From assembly GCA_025526995.1 (NCBI GenBank), contig JAHLKG010000029.1, positions 62,001 through 126,000 on the forward strand: DNA of 64,000 nucleotides, written 5' to 3'. The notes under the pieces were generated by a model that saw only the letters and a list, made by a program, of their open reading frames with translations, ran no database searches and was not told where the DNA came from. The position numbers were made by a program, and so were the translations under genes. This stretch comes from Powellomyces hirtus (lineage: Eukaryota; Chytridiomycota; Chytridiomycetes; Spizellomycetales; Powellomycetaceae). Position 1 is the first letter of the stretch. Each line of letters opens with the position of its first letter. Positions 1-10,687 of this stretch are shown piece after piece.

Positions 1-7
1 CACAGAC

Positions 8-1751
8 ATGTCAGAGGGAGAGGAGAACTTGAGGGAACGGACCCTTGAGCTGCAGAGCCTTCTCCAACCCCCAAAAGACTCAGGAAGCCGCCAGGAGAAT
101 GGTGGAAGGCTTCAAGCAAGGCTGCAAACGTTGCTGCAGTTGCCTATGCTGTCTCCTTCATCACAAACGAGCCCACAAGCTACAAGGAGAGCCAGACCAT
201 GCCAGATGCTTCACAATGGCATCAGGCTGCTCAGGAAGAGATGGATGCTCTTGCCAAGAATGGGACATGGCAACTTGTGGATCTGCCAAAGGGCAGAAAA
301 GCTATTGGATGCAAGTGGGTCTTCAAACGAAAGCTGAAGGACACAGGAGAGCTTGACAGATACAAGGCACGACTTGTTGCCAAAGGATTCTCACAGAGAG
401 AGAGATTGGACTATCTGGAGACATTTGCTCCCGTTGCCAAGTTTCATCCCATGAGACTGCTGTTCTCCATCATTGCCACAGACGACTTGGAGGTACATCA
501 GATGGATGTGAAGACAGCATTCTTGCAAGGGGATCTGGATTATGTGATCTACATGCACCAACCGGAGGGCTTTGAGGATTCAAGCATCCAGGATGGGTCT
601 GCAAGCTTGGGAGACCCCTCTACGGCTTTTAGCAATCAGCAAGGCATTTCAACCACAAGATTGACCACAAACTGAAATCTATGGGATTTGTGCAGTCGAC
701 TGCAGAGCCTTGCATGTACTACAGGAGCCAGAATGGGACTCGAGAGTACATTCTGATCTATGTGGATGACCTCATTGTGGCCTCATCAAGCAAGCAACAG
801 CTGGGGGATGTCAAGAAGGAGCTGAGGCGAGCTTTTGAGATGACAGATCTTGGAGAGCTGAATTACTTCCTTGCTATTCACATCAGACGGAGCAGAAGCA
901 CCCGCACCATCTGGTTGTCTCAGAAGAAGTATGTTGAAGAGGTTGTTTTGAAATTCAACATGGGAGATGCCAAGGTTCATGCCACGCCTATAGAACATGG
1001 ATTGCACCTCAGAAACAACATGGCACCTCAGAACGAGACGGACGAGCTGGAGATGAGCTCTGTGCCATACAGGAATGCAGTGGGCAGTTTGATCTATGCC
1101 ATGCTAGGAACACGCCCTGACATTGCTGCTGCAGTTGGAATTGTGTCCAAGTACCTTGCAAAGCCTGGAAAGGAGCATTGGAGTGCTGCCAAGCGGATCA
1201 TCAGATACCTGAAGGGCACAAGCCAACTTGGAATCCTTCTGGGAGGGAAAGAGAATGCCTCTGAGCCTAGGAAGCTGGTTGGATACTCGGATTCCGACTA
1301 TGCTGGATGTTTGGACACAAGGAGATCAACCACTGGATTCATCTTCATGTTCAATGGGCCTATCACCTGGCAATCCAAGCGGCAGACCACTGTAGCTCTT
1401 TCAAGCACGGAAGCAGAGTACATGGCACTAGCCCAGTGCACCAAGGAAGCTGTTTGGCTTTGTCTGCTTGCAGGGGAGCTCGGATTCAAGCAGGAGGGAC
1501 CCACAATGCTCTTTGAGGGCAACCAGGGTGCCATTGCTCTTGCTCTTGCTAAGAACCCGACACTGCATGCCAGCACCAAACACATTGAAGTGAGGTACCA
1601 CTTTATCAGAGAAGCACTAGGACGCTTGGAGATTGCATTAGAGTATCTCTCGACTCAGGACATGGTTGCAGACATCTTGACAAAACCACTGGCTAGGGAT
1701 CAGTTCTTGAAACTCAGGGATGCCTGTGGGATCACAAAACATGTTTCGTGA
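8..1751 (+). pseudogene. Copia-1.A pol (RT and RNase H), broken
   Basis: Sequence of the Ty1/copia pol type: the RT opening (LDRYKARLVAKGFSQR), HQMDVKTAFLQGDL, the catalytic IYVDDLIVASS, then RNase H (SDSDYAGCLDTRRSTTGF, SSTEAEYMAL, KHIEVRYHFIREALG). Compared with the copy at 3617-7669 it has a deletion near position 50, a one-base loss near 577 that shifts frame within RT, and a stop just after. The RNase H DNQGA motif reads GNQGA, so an acidic residue is lost, and a two-residue LA duplication follows. The last open part runs 681-1751 and stops just before the LTR, with no 3' untranslated gene. It is certainly non-functional. Confidence 0.88.
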
Positions 1752-1835
1752 GTGGGAGTGTTGGAATCTACCTGTGGGCACCTCTGGGAGGACTTAGAGC
1801 ACACAGGACATGTGGGAGGACATCCACTTGTGTCT

Positions 1836-1880
1836 AGAATGGTCTGGAATTATCCAGAATGGTCTAGAACAATCCAGAAT
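1836..1880 (+). promoter_or_regulatory. Step-type heat-shock-element-like array in Copia-1 U3
   Basis: Five nGAAn pentamers (AGAAT, GGAAT, AGAAT, AGAAC, AGAAT) begin at 1836, 1846, 1856, 1866 and 1876, exactly 10 bp apart. This is the layout of a step-type HSF1 site. It lies about 50 bp upstream of a TATA-like box. The same array is present in both LTRs of Copia-1.B and is eroded in the old solo LTR at 8841-9330. Binding is inferred, not shown. Confidence 0.5.
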
Positions 1881-1926
1881 AGCTGGAGAGGGCCTGGGAA
1901 GGCCTAAAACACGTCTGGAGCACTGA

Positions 1927-1932
1927 TATAAG
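1927..1932 (+). promoter_or_regulatory. TATA-like box in the Copia-1 LTR
   Basis: TATAAG in the context CTGATATAAGCGCC, downstream of the GAA array. It is the likely U3/R promoter element. Confidence 0.45.
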
Positions 1933-2339
1933 CGCCAAGAAAGGGCAAAAAGACACCTTGTGATTCGGAACAATACTAGGCCAGGCCAGGGCCGTCTTGG
2001 CCAAGCTAGGGCACAGTTAGATTGTCACTACACCTGTATTACGATCCAAATTGTTATAAAAGGATGCCCTCAGGGCATCCCCAACCAATACAATATCAGT
2101 CCAACACACTCTACTTGTCCAGTACACTCTGCCAAACACTACAGGTGACCTTCCCTACCTTGGGAAGCACCTTCAGACCCTCTGCAAGTCTTGACAACAA
2201 CCTAGCAACCTATCTGGTATGCTGAGTTCCTGTTTGTAGATGTCAACACGTCTCAACACGCTCAGGGCAAGCAAATCATTGCATGACAATCTACTGGCCA
2301 GACACCTAGAAAGAGACAGAAACCTCCACAAGGTACAAG

Positions 2340-3109
2340 AGTCCTACTGATGGCCAGGATGGCACTCAGACATTGTCAACCATGTCAAATTGTGTGCGGA
2401 ATGCTTGGAACACAAACCATTGGCAAAGAATTGTATTGGAGCATTAGCACCGATTGAAGTGAACAATCCATGGGAGAAGATCGGCATCCATACCGTACGC
2501 AAGTTACCAACAACAGCAAGAGGTAACAATTACATCATTGTGCTGATGGAATACATGACAAGATGGGTTGAAGCTTTTGCTGTCCCCAACATCACTGTGT
2601 AATCATCTCTTGAGAGGCTTAGTCAAAGATGTTCTCTGCCAGTTTGGCATACCCAGAAGGATTGTTACGGACAGAGGACATCCCCTTATTAGCAACCTGC
2701 AATGCCCCATCTTGAGTCTGCTCGGCACCCATTCAGTACTCACGTCTCCATACCACCCGGGGCAGACAGACTGACAGAAAGGTTCAATGGCACGCTGGGA
2801 AGAATGCTGCAAGCGTATGTCAATCAATTCTCACACCATGACTGGGGCATGTAATTGCTGTACAACCTGCTTACATACCGCACAGCAAGGCACCAATCGA
2901 CACACAAGTCCCCTTTCATCCTCATGTTCGGACAAGACCCACAACAGCCAAAGGACTTGCTGAAGCAGACAAACACTCCAGAAGACAGTCAGGACAAACC
3001 ATCAATGGACATCAACATGCGTGACTACCAGGCAGAAAGCCAAGAGCACCCAGAGGATGCAAAAGACCAGGTATGACAGAGTCTCTCATACGAACAACTA
3101 TGGTTTCTG
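2340..3109 (+). pseudogene. Old Ty3/gypsy (G-0) integrase remnant, part 1
   Basis: Degenerate gypsy integrase. It reads a zinc-binding HHCC end (WPGWHSDIVNHVKLC, AECLEHKP), the start of the catalytic core (NPWEKIGIHTV, NNYIIVLMEYMTRWVEAF), then in other frames a FGIPRRIVTDRG segment, PYHPGQTD, RFNGTLGRMLQAYV and SPFILMFGQDP. Stops and frame changes occur every 100-250 bp, so the copy is old. It is cut at 3109 by Copia-1.B. Joining across that insertion and removing one TTCTG copy restores the next conserved motif (GDKVWL), which shows the insertion point was inside this gene. Confidence 0.8.
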
Positions 3110-3609
3110 TGTTGAGACGTCTTGACATCTACAAACAGGAACTCAGCATACCAGATAGGTTGCTAGGTTGTTGTCAAGACTTGCAGAGGGTCTGAAGGTG
3201 CTTCCCAAGGTAGGGAAGGTCGCCTGTAGTGTTTGGCAGAGTGTACTAGACAAGTAGAGTGTGTTGGACTGTTATTATATTGGTTGGGGATGCCCAGAGG
3301 GCGTCCTTTAATAACAATTTGGATCATAGTACATGTGTAGTGACAATCTAACTGTGCCCTAGCTTGGCCAAGACGGCCCTGGCCTGGCCTAGTATTGTTC
3401 CCAATCACAGGGTGTCTTTTTGCCTTTTCTTGGCGCTTCTATCAGCGCTCCAGACGTGTTCTAGGCCTTCCCAGGCCCTCTCCAGCTATTCTGGATCGTT
3501 CTAGACCATTCTGGACCATTCCAGACCATTCTAGACACAAGTGGATGTCCTCCCACATGTCCCGTGTGCTCTAAGTCCTCCCAGAGGCGCCCACAGGTAG
3601 ATTCCAACA
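3110..3609 (-). repeat. Copia-1.B 3' LTR
   Basis: 500 bp with TG...CA ends when read on the minus strand. No difference from the LTR at 7949-8448 was seen. It contains the five-step GAA array and the TATA-like box in minus orientation. Confidence 0.96.
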
Positions 3610-3616
3610 CTCCCAC

Positions 3617-6600
3617 TCACGAAACATGTTTTGTGATCCCACAGGCGTCCCTCAGTTTCAAGAACTGATCCCTAGCCAGTGGTTTTGTCAAGATGTCTGC
3701 AACCATGTCCTGAGTCGAGAGATACTCTAATGCAATCTCCAAGCGTCCTAGTGCTTCTCTGATAAAGTGGTACCTCACTTCAATGTGTTTGATGCTGGCA
3801 TGCAATGTCGGGTTCTTAGCAAGAGCAATGGCACCCTGGTTGTCCTCAAAGAGCATTGTGGGTCCATCCTGCTTGAATCCAAGCTCCCCTGCAAGCAGAC
3901 GAAGCCAAACAGCTTCCTTGGTGCACTGGGCTAGTGCCATGTACTCTGCTTCCGTGCTTGAAAGAGCTACAGCGGTCTGCCGCTTGGATTGCCAGGTGAT
4001 AGGCCCATTGAACATGAAGATGAATCCAGTGGTTGATCTCCTTGTGTCCAAACATCCAGCATAGTCGGAATCCGAGTATCCAACCAGCTTCCTAGGCTCA
4101 GAGACATTCTCTTTGCCTCCCAGAAGGATTCCAAGTTCGCTTGTGCCCTTCAGGTATCTGATGATCCGCTTGGCAGCACTCCAATGCTCCTTTCCAGGCT
4201 TTGCAAGGTACTTGGACACAATTCCAACTGCAGTAGCAATGTCAGGGCGTGTTCCTAGCATGGCATAGATCAAACTGCCCACTGCATTCCTGTATGGCAC
4301 AGAGCTCATCTCCAGCTCCTCCGTCTCATTCTGAGGTGCCATGTTGTTTCTGAGGTGCAGTCCATGTTCCATAGGCGTGGCATGAACCTTGGCATCTCCC
4401 ATGTTGAATTTCGAAACGACCTCTTCAACATACTTCTTCTGAGACAACCAGATGGTGCGGGTGCTTCTGCTCCGTCTGATGTGAATCCCAAGGAAGTAAT
4501 TCAGCTCTCCAAGGTCTGTCATCTCAAAAGCTCGCCTCAGCTCCTTCTTGACATCCCCCAGCTGTTCCTTGCTTGATGAGGCCACAATGAGGTCGTCCAC
4601 ATAGATCAGAATGTACTCTGTTGTCCCATTCTGACTCCTGTAGTACATGCAAGGCTCTGCAGTCGACTACACAAAGCCCATAGACTTCAGTTTGTGGTCT
4701 ATCTTGTGGTTGAAGCGCCTTGCTGATTGCTTGAGGCCGTAGAGGGGTCTCCCAAGCTTGCAGACCCGTCCTGGATGCTTGGAATCCTCAAAGCCCTCCG
4801 GTTGGCGCATGTAGATCACATAGTCCAGATCCCCTTGCAAGAATGCTGTCTTCACGTCCATCTGATGTGCCTCCAAGTCATCTGTGGCAATGATGGAGAA
4901 CAGCAGTCTCATGGGACCAAACTTGGCAACAGGAGCAAACGTCTCCTGATAGTCCAATCCCTCTCTCTGAGAGAATCCCTTGGCAACAAGTCTTGCCTTG
5001 TATCTGTCAAGCTCTCCTGTGTCCTTCAGCTTTCGTTTGAAGACCCACTTGCATCCAATAGCTTTTCTGCCCGTTGGCAGATCCACAAGTTGCCATGTCC
5101 CATTCTTGGCAAGAGCATCCATCTCTTCCTGAGCAGCCTGACGCCATTGTGAAGCATCTGGCATGGTCTGGCTCTCCTTGTAGCTTGTGGGCTCGTTTGA
5201 GACAAAGGAGACAGCATAGGCAACTGCAGCAACGTTTGCAGCGTTGCTTGAAGCCTTCCACCACTCTCCTGGCGGCTTCCTGAGTCTTTTGGGGGTTGGA
5301 GAAGGCTCTGCAGCACTCTCATAGTCAGAGGACGGCTCAGGGGTCCGTTCCCTCATGTTCTCCTCTCCCTCTGACATGTCTGTGTCCTCAGAGTCGTTAC
5401 TGACATCCTGCAGCTCGTCACTGACATCCTGCAGCTCGTCACTGACATCCTGCAGCTTCATTTCGGGCCCAATTCCCACTTCCAGGCTCTCAGCAGGCAC
5501 TTGGGGCGTCTGAGCAGACTGGAGGGATGGAATGAAGCTCTTCTCATCGAATTTGACACTTCTGGAGAACAGGATCTTCTTAGTCTGTATGTCCATAAGC
5601 CGGTGATCCTTGCTGTGGGAGCTATACCCCAGCATGATGCACTTGACAGCAGCATCATCCAGCTTCTGGCGCTTGTTGGGTTGAATGTAGGCATAGGCAA
5701 TGCACCCAAACGTCCTCAAATGTCCCAGAGATGGTGGGATACCATGGAACATCTCATAAGGCGTCTTGGGGCATGCAACAGTGGGAGATCTGTTCCTCAG
5801 ATAGACTGCTGTCATGATTGCTTCTCCCCAGAAACGCTTGTCCAAGCCTGACTGCTTCAACAAACATCTCCCCATCTCCACAAGGGTACGGTTGGCTCGT
5901 TCAGCAACACCATTTTGCTGTGGAGTATTTACTGAACTCCTCTGATGCTGTGTGCCCTTCTCCTTGAAGTGGTCCCTTAGCAAGTTGCTCATGTACTCGC
6001 CTCCTGGGTCGGATCTGACAGCTTTGATCTGCTTTCCATGTAGGGGGACGAGTGCTGCTTCCAGCTCCTGATAGTGCCTAGCAACTTCTCCCTTGGTCTT
6101 CATAAGGCAAACATGGAAATATCTCGTCTTGTCATCAATGAATGTGACGAAATAGCGATATCCAGTGATTGTGGGTGGTTCAACTGGTCCCCAGACATCT
6201 GTGTGGATCAATCCCAGCTTCTCTGATGCTCTGGAGGCCTGTGCCTTGGGGAATGGCGCTCTGCTTGCTTTGCTGAGTGCACAAGTGTCACAAATGCTCA
6301 AGCTCCCACTGGTTTGAACGCCCTTGGCAAGCTTGGTGAGCCTTCCAATGTCTGCAACGTTCAAATGGCCGAGTCTCTGATGCCATAGGGACAAGTCCTG
6401 ACTTGTTGTGTCCCTTCCAACATTGTGGGCAATCCCAGCATTTGCCTGCCCATGTGTTGTCTCGAATGTGTAGACAAATTGGTTCTCTTTGGCAAGGAAA
6501 GCCGTCCCATCCTTTGCAATGATCCGAGCAGCCTGTGGTCCCACTTCAAAACAAGCTCCAGCTTTGGCAAGGCGAGCCAGTGATAGGAGGTTCTTGGTCA

Positions 6601-7669
6601 TCTTGGGGACGTGCCAGCAGTTCTGGATTTGCAGGGGCACTGTCTTCCCCTCTGTGTTGATCACCCATGTGTGAAGCGTTCCATGCCCCACAGCTTCCAA
6701 TGTGTGATTGTCTGCCATCTCAATGGCGACAGGAGACATCTTCTCATAGTCCTCAAACAGCTCTCTGCGGCCAGTCATGTGCTGAGAGGCTCCTGAGTCC
6801 AAAATCCAAGTGTTGGATGTCAGGGATGGCATCTGAGTTCCAATGGTGGTGAAAGCAAAGCCTCCAGGCGTCTGTTGAGTCGAGTTGGCCTGGTTTAGGC
6901 CCTTCTTCTCGTCTGCTGCCCTCTTGTGGCATTCCTTCTTGATGTGGCCCTTCTTGTTGCAGTAGTGACAGACTGCCTCCTTCTTCCAATCTGGCTTTCC
7001 CCCAGCCTTGTTGGTCTTCTGAGCATTCCCTTTGGTGTCAGCTTGTGTGAAGAAGGCTTTTGCTGCCTTTCCAGAGTTCTTCTTTCCATCTGCACACCTC
7101 ATTTCCTCCTGCAACAGCCTGGATGTCACAAAAGCCAAGTCCAGCTTCTCACTGGTCGACTCCAGAGTCATCACAAGGGTGTCAAAGGCTTCTGGAAGGG
7201 AAGAGAGCAAGGAGAACACATGGTCCTCCTCAGAAACGGGAGCTCCGATGGCTGCAAGTTCCTGGGTCATCCTCTTGATCTTGTTGATGTGGATGGTCAT
7301 GGAATCAGTTGGGTCCATTGTCACAGTGAGGAACCGACGTCTCAGGAAGTGTCTGTTGGCAACCCCCTTCTTCTCATGCACCTCCCTCAGCTTTTCCCAT
7401 GCTTCAAGGGCGGATTCAGCCTCATGAACATGCATCAATTGCTCATCATTCAAAGACATGATCAGCAGAGCCAGAGCTCTCTCATCTCGACGTATCCAGT
7501 CGTCTGATGCTGTGTTGGTGGCCTTGGCAGTTCCTGAGCCGTCCTTGATGTCAATGGCATCCCAAAGTCCCTTCTCAATCAACAGCATCTTCATTTTCAA
7601 CTTCCAAAGGTGAAAGTTCTCCCCAGTGAACCTCTCAATGGACACTCGGATGTCAGAGTCGCCAGCCAT
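3617..7669 (-). pseudogene. Copia-1.B gag-pol polyprotein with one amber codon
   Basis: A single frame of about 1350 codons. I chose the ATG at 7669 (MAGDSD); the frame is open a little further upstream without an ATG. Order: copia gag (WKLKMKMLLIEKGLWDA), zinc knuckle CHYCNKKGHIKKEC, protease LDSGASQHMTG, GAG-pre-integrase (WHQRLGHL, CDTC), integrase core (HTDVWGP, SDPGGEY, NGVAERANRTL), RT, RNase H (DSDYAGC, LFEDNQGA, ADILTKPLA). One in-frame TAG at 4667-4669 lies in RT where the sister copy at 681 has CAG (Gln); everything on both sides is in frame. A three-fold acidic repeat (LQDVSDE) sits between integrase and RT. Read-through in the middle of RT is not a known strategy, so this is most simply a nonsense mutation. 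Confidence 0.92.
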
Positions 7670-7933
7670 CTTGTGCAAAGAGTGTGGCAAAATGGGATAG
7701 TCCCGGTGTTCAACCGCAAGTGGTCAGAACCTGCTCCAGAAAATCCACTCCAGTCCAGTCCAGTCCAGACAATAGCTCGTTTGATGGTCAGACGCAGGTG
7801 TCCTATGCCTGCTATCTAGGCTTCTCGAGTGCTCAAACAGTTCTCCAAGTCCTCAGCAGCACCAGTGATAGGCACAGTGACGTGTTTCCCAGATAGGGAT
7901 AGAGGTGGAGTCAGTAATGTTCAGACAGCTGTG

Positions 7934-7948
7934 TCAGGGCTCATAACC
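7934..7948 (-). other. Copia-1.B primer-binding site, initiator tRNA anticodon arm type
   Basis: GGTTATGAGCCCTGA on the minus strand, directly after the 5' LTR. It is complementary to the anticodon arm (CAGGGCTCATAACC) of fungal initiator tRNA-Met, not to its 3' end. This is the half-tRNA priming known from Drosophila copia. The same 15-mer follows the LTRs at 19125, 31612 and 63227. Confidence 0.8.
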
Positions 7949-8448
7949 TGTTGAGACGTCTTGACATCTACAAACAGGAACTCAGCATACCAGATAGGTT
8001 GCTAGGTTGTTGTCAAGACTTGCAGAGGGTCTGAAGGTGCTTCCCAAGGTAGGGAAGGTCGCCTGTAGTGTTTGGCAGAGTGTACTAGACAAGTAGAGTG
8101 TGTTGGACTGTTATTATATTGGTTGGGGATGCCCAGAGGGCGTCCTTTAATAACAATTTGGATCATAGTACATGTGTAGTGACAATCTAACTGTGCCCTA
8201 GCTTGGCCAAGACGGCCCTGGCCTGGCCTAGTATTGTTCCCAATCACAGGGTGTCTTTTTGCCTTTTCTTGGCGCTTCTATCAGCGCTCCAGACGTGTTC
8301 TAGGCCTTCCCAGGCCCTCTCCAGCTATTCTGGATCGTTCTAGACCATTCTGGACCATTCCAGACCATTCTAGACACAAGTGGATGTCCTCCCACATGTC
8401 CCGTGTGCTCTAAGTCCTCCCAGAGGCGCCCACAGGTAGATTCCAACA
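7949..8448 (-). repeat. Copia-1.B 5' LTR
   Basis: 500-bp partner of the LTR at 3110-3609, followed on the minus strand by the PBS. Its outer edge carries the TTCTG duplication. The leader between the PBS and the start codon (7670-7933) shows no ORF worth calling. Confidence 0.96.
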
Positions 8449-8840
8449 TTCTGCACAGGTGACAAAGTCTGGCTTGCTGTGCTGCAATTCACCAAATAAG
8501 CGCGGAAGGAGAAAGAGACAGCCGTACAGAAGAGGGCAGTCATGTGGACTGGGCTGCACTGCATAATATCATGCAACGGATCAACGTTCAAGCTGCTAGA
8601 GACTTTCAGCCAAACCAAAGTAACTGTATGCCAAGCTCATGTGGGCGGACTACGGTAATGGAATGAACGGTGACCTGTCAACTCCAACAGAAACCCCTTG
8701 TTAATCCAGCAAGAGATGCCCGAGGAGGAGCTCAAGCCTGTAGAGACAGCAAACAAGCTGACCTGCAAATCATTTGGGCCCAAAGCCTATGGTACATCAC
8801 AGGAACTGACCCACCATGGAATTAACCCAGACAAAGACTC
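8449..8840 (+). pseudogene. G-0 integrase remnant, part 2
   Basis: Continues the gypsy integrase interrupted at 3109. The first codons read FCTGDKVWLAVLQFT, the post-core motif that precedes the chromodomain in chromoviruses. After that the reading decays, with stops in all frames, until the solo LTR at 8841. Confidence 0.6.
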
Positions 8841-9330
8841 TGTTGAGACATCTTGACATCTACAAACACGAACTCAGCATACCAGATAGTGTGCCAGGTT
8901 GTTGTCAAGGTTTGCTGAAGGCCTGATGGTGCTTCCCACAAAAGGAAAGGTCACCAGTGTGTTTGAACAGGGTGTTGTAAACAAGTAGAGTGTGTTGGAC
9001 TGTTATGGTATTGGTTTGATATGCCCAGATGGTGTCCTTTTACAACAATTTGGAACATAATACATGTGTAGTGACAATTTAACTGTGCCCTAGTTTGGCC
9101 AAAATGGCCCTAGCCTTTTTAAGTCAGCCCTGGCCTGGCTTAGTATTGTTTCCCAATCGCAGAGTGTCCTTTGCCATTCCTTAGTGCTTATCTCAGCGCT
9201 CCAGACATGCGCCAGACCTTTCATTGCCATTCTGGATGGTTCCTGATCATTTTAAACACAAGTGGATATCCTCCCACATGTCCTGTGTGCTCTCAGTCCT
9301 CCCAGAGGCATCCACTGGTAGACTCCAACA
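8841..9330 (-). repeat. Old solo LTR of the Copia-1 family
   Basis: 490 bp running TGTTGAGACA...GACTCCAACA, clearly diverged from the 500-bp Copia-1 LTRs, with many substitutions and small indels. The flanks GACTC (8836-8840) and GATTC (9331-9335) are a 5-bp target duplication with one mismatch. So this is a complete insertion reduced to a solo LTR, much older than Copia-1.B. Confidence 0.88.
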
Positions 9331-9549
9331 GATTCCATTCACAAAATCAAAGGAATTGAAGGCAAAGATGCATATGAAGTCGAGAAGATTGTCAACCACT
9401 GTGACACCATGGGCAGCGGAGAGTTTCTTGTGAAGTGGAAGTATTGGCTAGCAAAGCACAACACCTGGGAGAGCTGGGAGAACTTGCAGCGAACCCTCAA
9501 TGCTGTACATGTCTACAAAATCATGGTAGCACAGCCCGCTGCTGGCTGA
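9331..9549 (+). pseudogene. G-0 chromodomain and pol C-terminus
   Basis: Reads YEVEKIVNHCDTMG, then GEFLVKWKYW and NTWESWENLQ, which is the chromodomain signature (three aromatic-cage/strand motifs in order), and then stops at 9547-9549. This marks G-0 as a chromovirus and gives the end of its pol. It is one of the better preserved parts of G-0. Confidence 0.75.
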
Positions 9550-10235
9550 AGGCCACACGGATAGCGGCCTTCCTTTCCCAAAAAGGGGAGAGGGAGAAAA
9601 GCACAAAATGTGGCAGAGAACCAGAAAATGCAGCGAGGAAAAAAGAAGTCACACAGAAAATGAACATTCACGCTGGATTCTGGATGTTGGTCCACATTAG
9701 CTAAAGAAGAAGAAAGGATAATCAAAGGAAACGGACAAAACGTATAGTCCTGGTGCCGACTGGCACACACAAAATGGAAGTAACAGACACAAAAGTCCAA
9801 AAACAAGGTGTTGGTGATTGTAGCAGCCAGAAGATCAAGGGAGAAGCGCAACAATGATCCAGCCCATGCAACATATCTTTCAGCACAACAACGATTTGCT
9901 TACAGCTCATGAATAGCAACCTTGACAATTGCAACATCACGACCCCAACCTAGTAACAACCAATGGCACCACAAACCGGAGCCCATGGAGGCACAGACAG
10001 TTGTGCAGCTGCCCGGAGCACACAAGCTGTCCAATCCACAGGAAAAAGCCTCAGGTTGGCACCTGACAGAGCCAGAGCATCTCTCAGTTCTGTATTCCCC
10101 AGGCTAGTGGAAACCACACTGCCAGCAGGCCCCTCCATGTGACTTCTTTAACAAGCCAAAACCGTGACAGCCACTGATACATCCCAGCTGAAACAGGACA
10201 TTATCAACATGACAGGACCAGCCTTTTCACACAAT
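9550..10235. other. Degenerate sequence downstream of G-0 pol
   Basis: About 690 bp between the G-0 pol stop and the PHD-finger relic. It contains a purine-rich stretch near 9575-9625. I see no gene, no LTR and no recognisable repeat. Confidence 0.5.
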
Positions 10236-10410
10236 GACAAGCTCTGCTTCTGCAGTAGGATAGAAGATCCGGATTTGTACAGACTGAAGATTGAATGCAA
10301 CAACCCAAATTGTGGAAATGGTTCCACATAATTTGCGTTGACATGGACATCAATGAAGAGGTCCCAGAGTACATACAATGGTATTGCCCTGTGTGTGACT
10401 GCCTTAGAGA
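10236..10410 (+). pseudogene. PHD-finger relic (C4HC3), one frameshift
   Basis: One frame gives LCFCSRIEDPDLYRLKIEC then NNPNC; after a one-base frame change it continues WFHIICVDMDINEE and WYCPVCDC. Together this is CxC-x17-Cx4C-x4-H-x2-C-x16-CxxC with the diagnostic WFH and WYCPVC motifs of a PHD finger, a reader of histone H3 tails. It sits about 700 bp after the G-0 chromodomain on the same strand, so it may be a captured extra gene of that element. It may instead be a scrap of a host gene. It is broken and short. Confidence 0.65.
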
Positions 10411-10687
10411 TCTTGGCGTTCAAGTAATGTGTGCAGCTGGCGGAGTAGGCTCTGTAACCATCTTATTGCCACCACCACTTCTGTGGTCTGCCCTGACAGC
10501 CATTTTCACCAGTTGAGGAGACACCCCTTGGATGTCAATGCTCCGTTAGAACTGGTCAACTGTGTTTGCAACCTGGTTTGACACTGTCACTGCACCCAAC
10601 GGCATACAATTCAAGGCCTGCTGCTTGGTAATGAATGGCGCCAATCTCAGAAATAGAAGATTGCACCCTCTGAATGCCGCAAGTACC
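10411..10687. other. Unassigned sequence left of G-II.a
   Basis: No gene or repeat recognised. It is the left flank of the G-II.a LTR, ending in GTACC. Confidence 0.4.

Larger units (their letters stand above)
1..2258 (+). mobile_element. Copia-1.A, 3' part of a Ty1/copia retrotransposon
   Basis: This is the right-hand part of a copia element whose 5' end lies outside the window. It holds integrase-RT linker, reverse transcriptase and RNase H, then a 500-bp LTR. It is the same family as the element at 3110-8448 but on the opposite strand, and it is older: it has frameshifts and substitutions that the other copy lacks. To the right the LTR abuts decayed gypsy integrase (G-0), so both copia copies landed in the same old gypsy element. 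Confidence 0.9.
1759..2258 (+). repeat. Copia-1.A 3' LTR (500 bp)
   Basis: Runs TGTTGGAATCTACC...CGTCTCAACA, with TG...CA ends, and matches both LTRs of the element at 3110-8448 in reverse complement with scattered substitutions. A purine-rich tract (GTGGGAG) sits directly upstream as the likely plus-strand primer. The downstream flank (CGCTC) is G-0 sequence; the matching 5' flank is outside the window. Confidence 0.93.
3110..8448 (-). mobile_element. Copia-1.B, complete Ty1/copia element, young insertion
   Basis: A complete 5339-bp element on the minus strand with 500-bp LTRs at 3110-3609 and 7949-8448 that look identical by eye. It is flanked by a perfect 5-bp target duplication, TTCTG, at 3105-3109 and 8449-8453. 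The order is LTR, PBS, leader, one gag-pol frame, LTR. The target is the G-0 integrase. Identical LTRs argue for recent insertion, yet the coding frame carries one amber codon. Confidence 0.96.

Noticed and set aside
3163..3408. Small ORFs inside LTRs (for example 3163-3408 and 8002-8247, identical 81-residue frames)
   Set aside because: They are identical because the LTRs are identical, with no domain and not conserved in the older LTRs of the family.
4667..4669. Programmed read-through of the TAG in Copia-1.B
   Set aside because: It lies in the middle of RT, where no known element uses read-through, and the sister copy has a Gln codon there.
6926..7507. 193-codon plus-strand ORF opposite Copia-1.B gag
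   Set aside because: It is a shadow frame of the gag coding sequence with no independent support.
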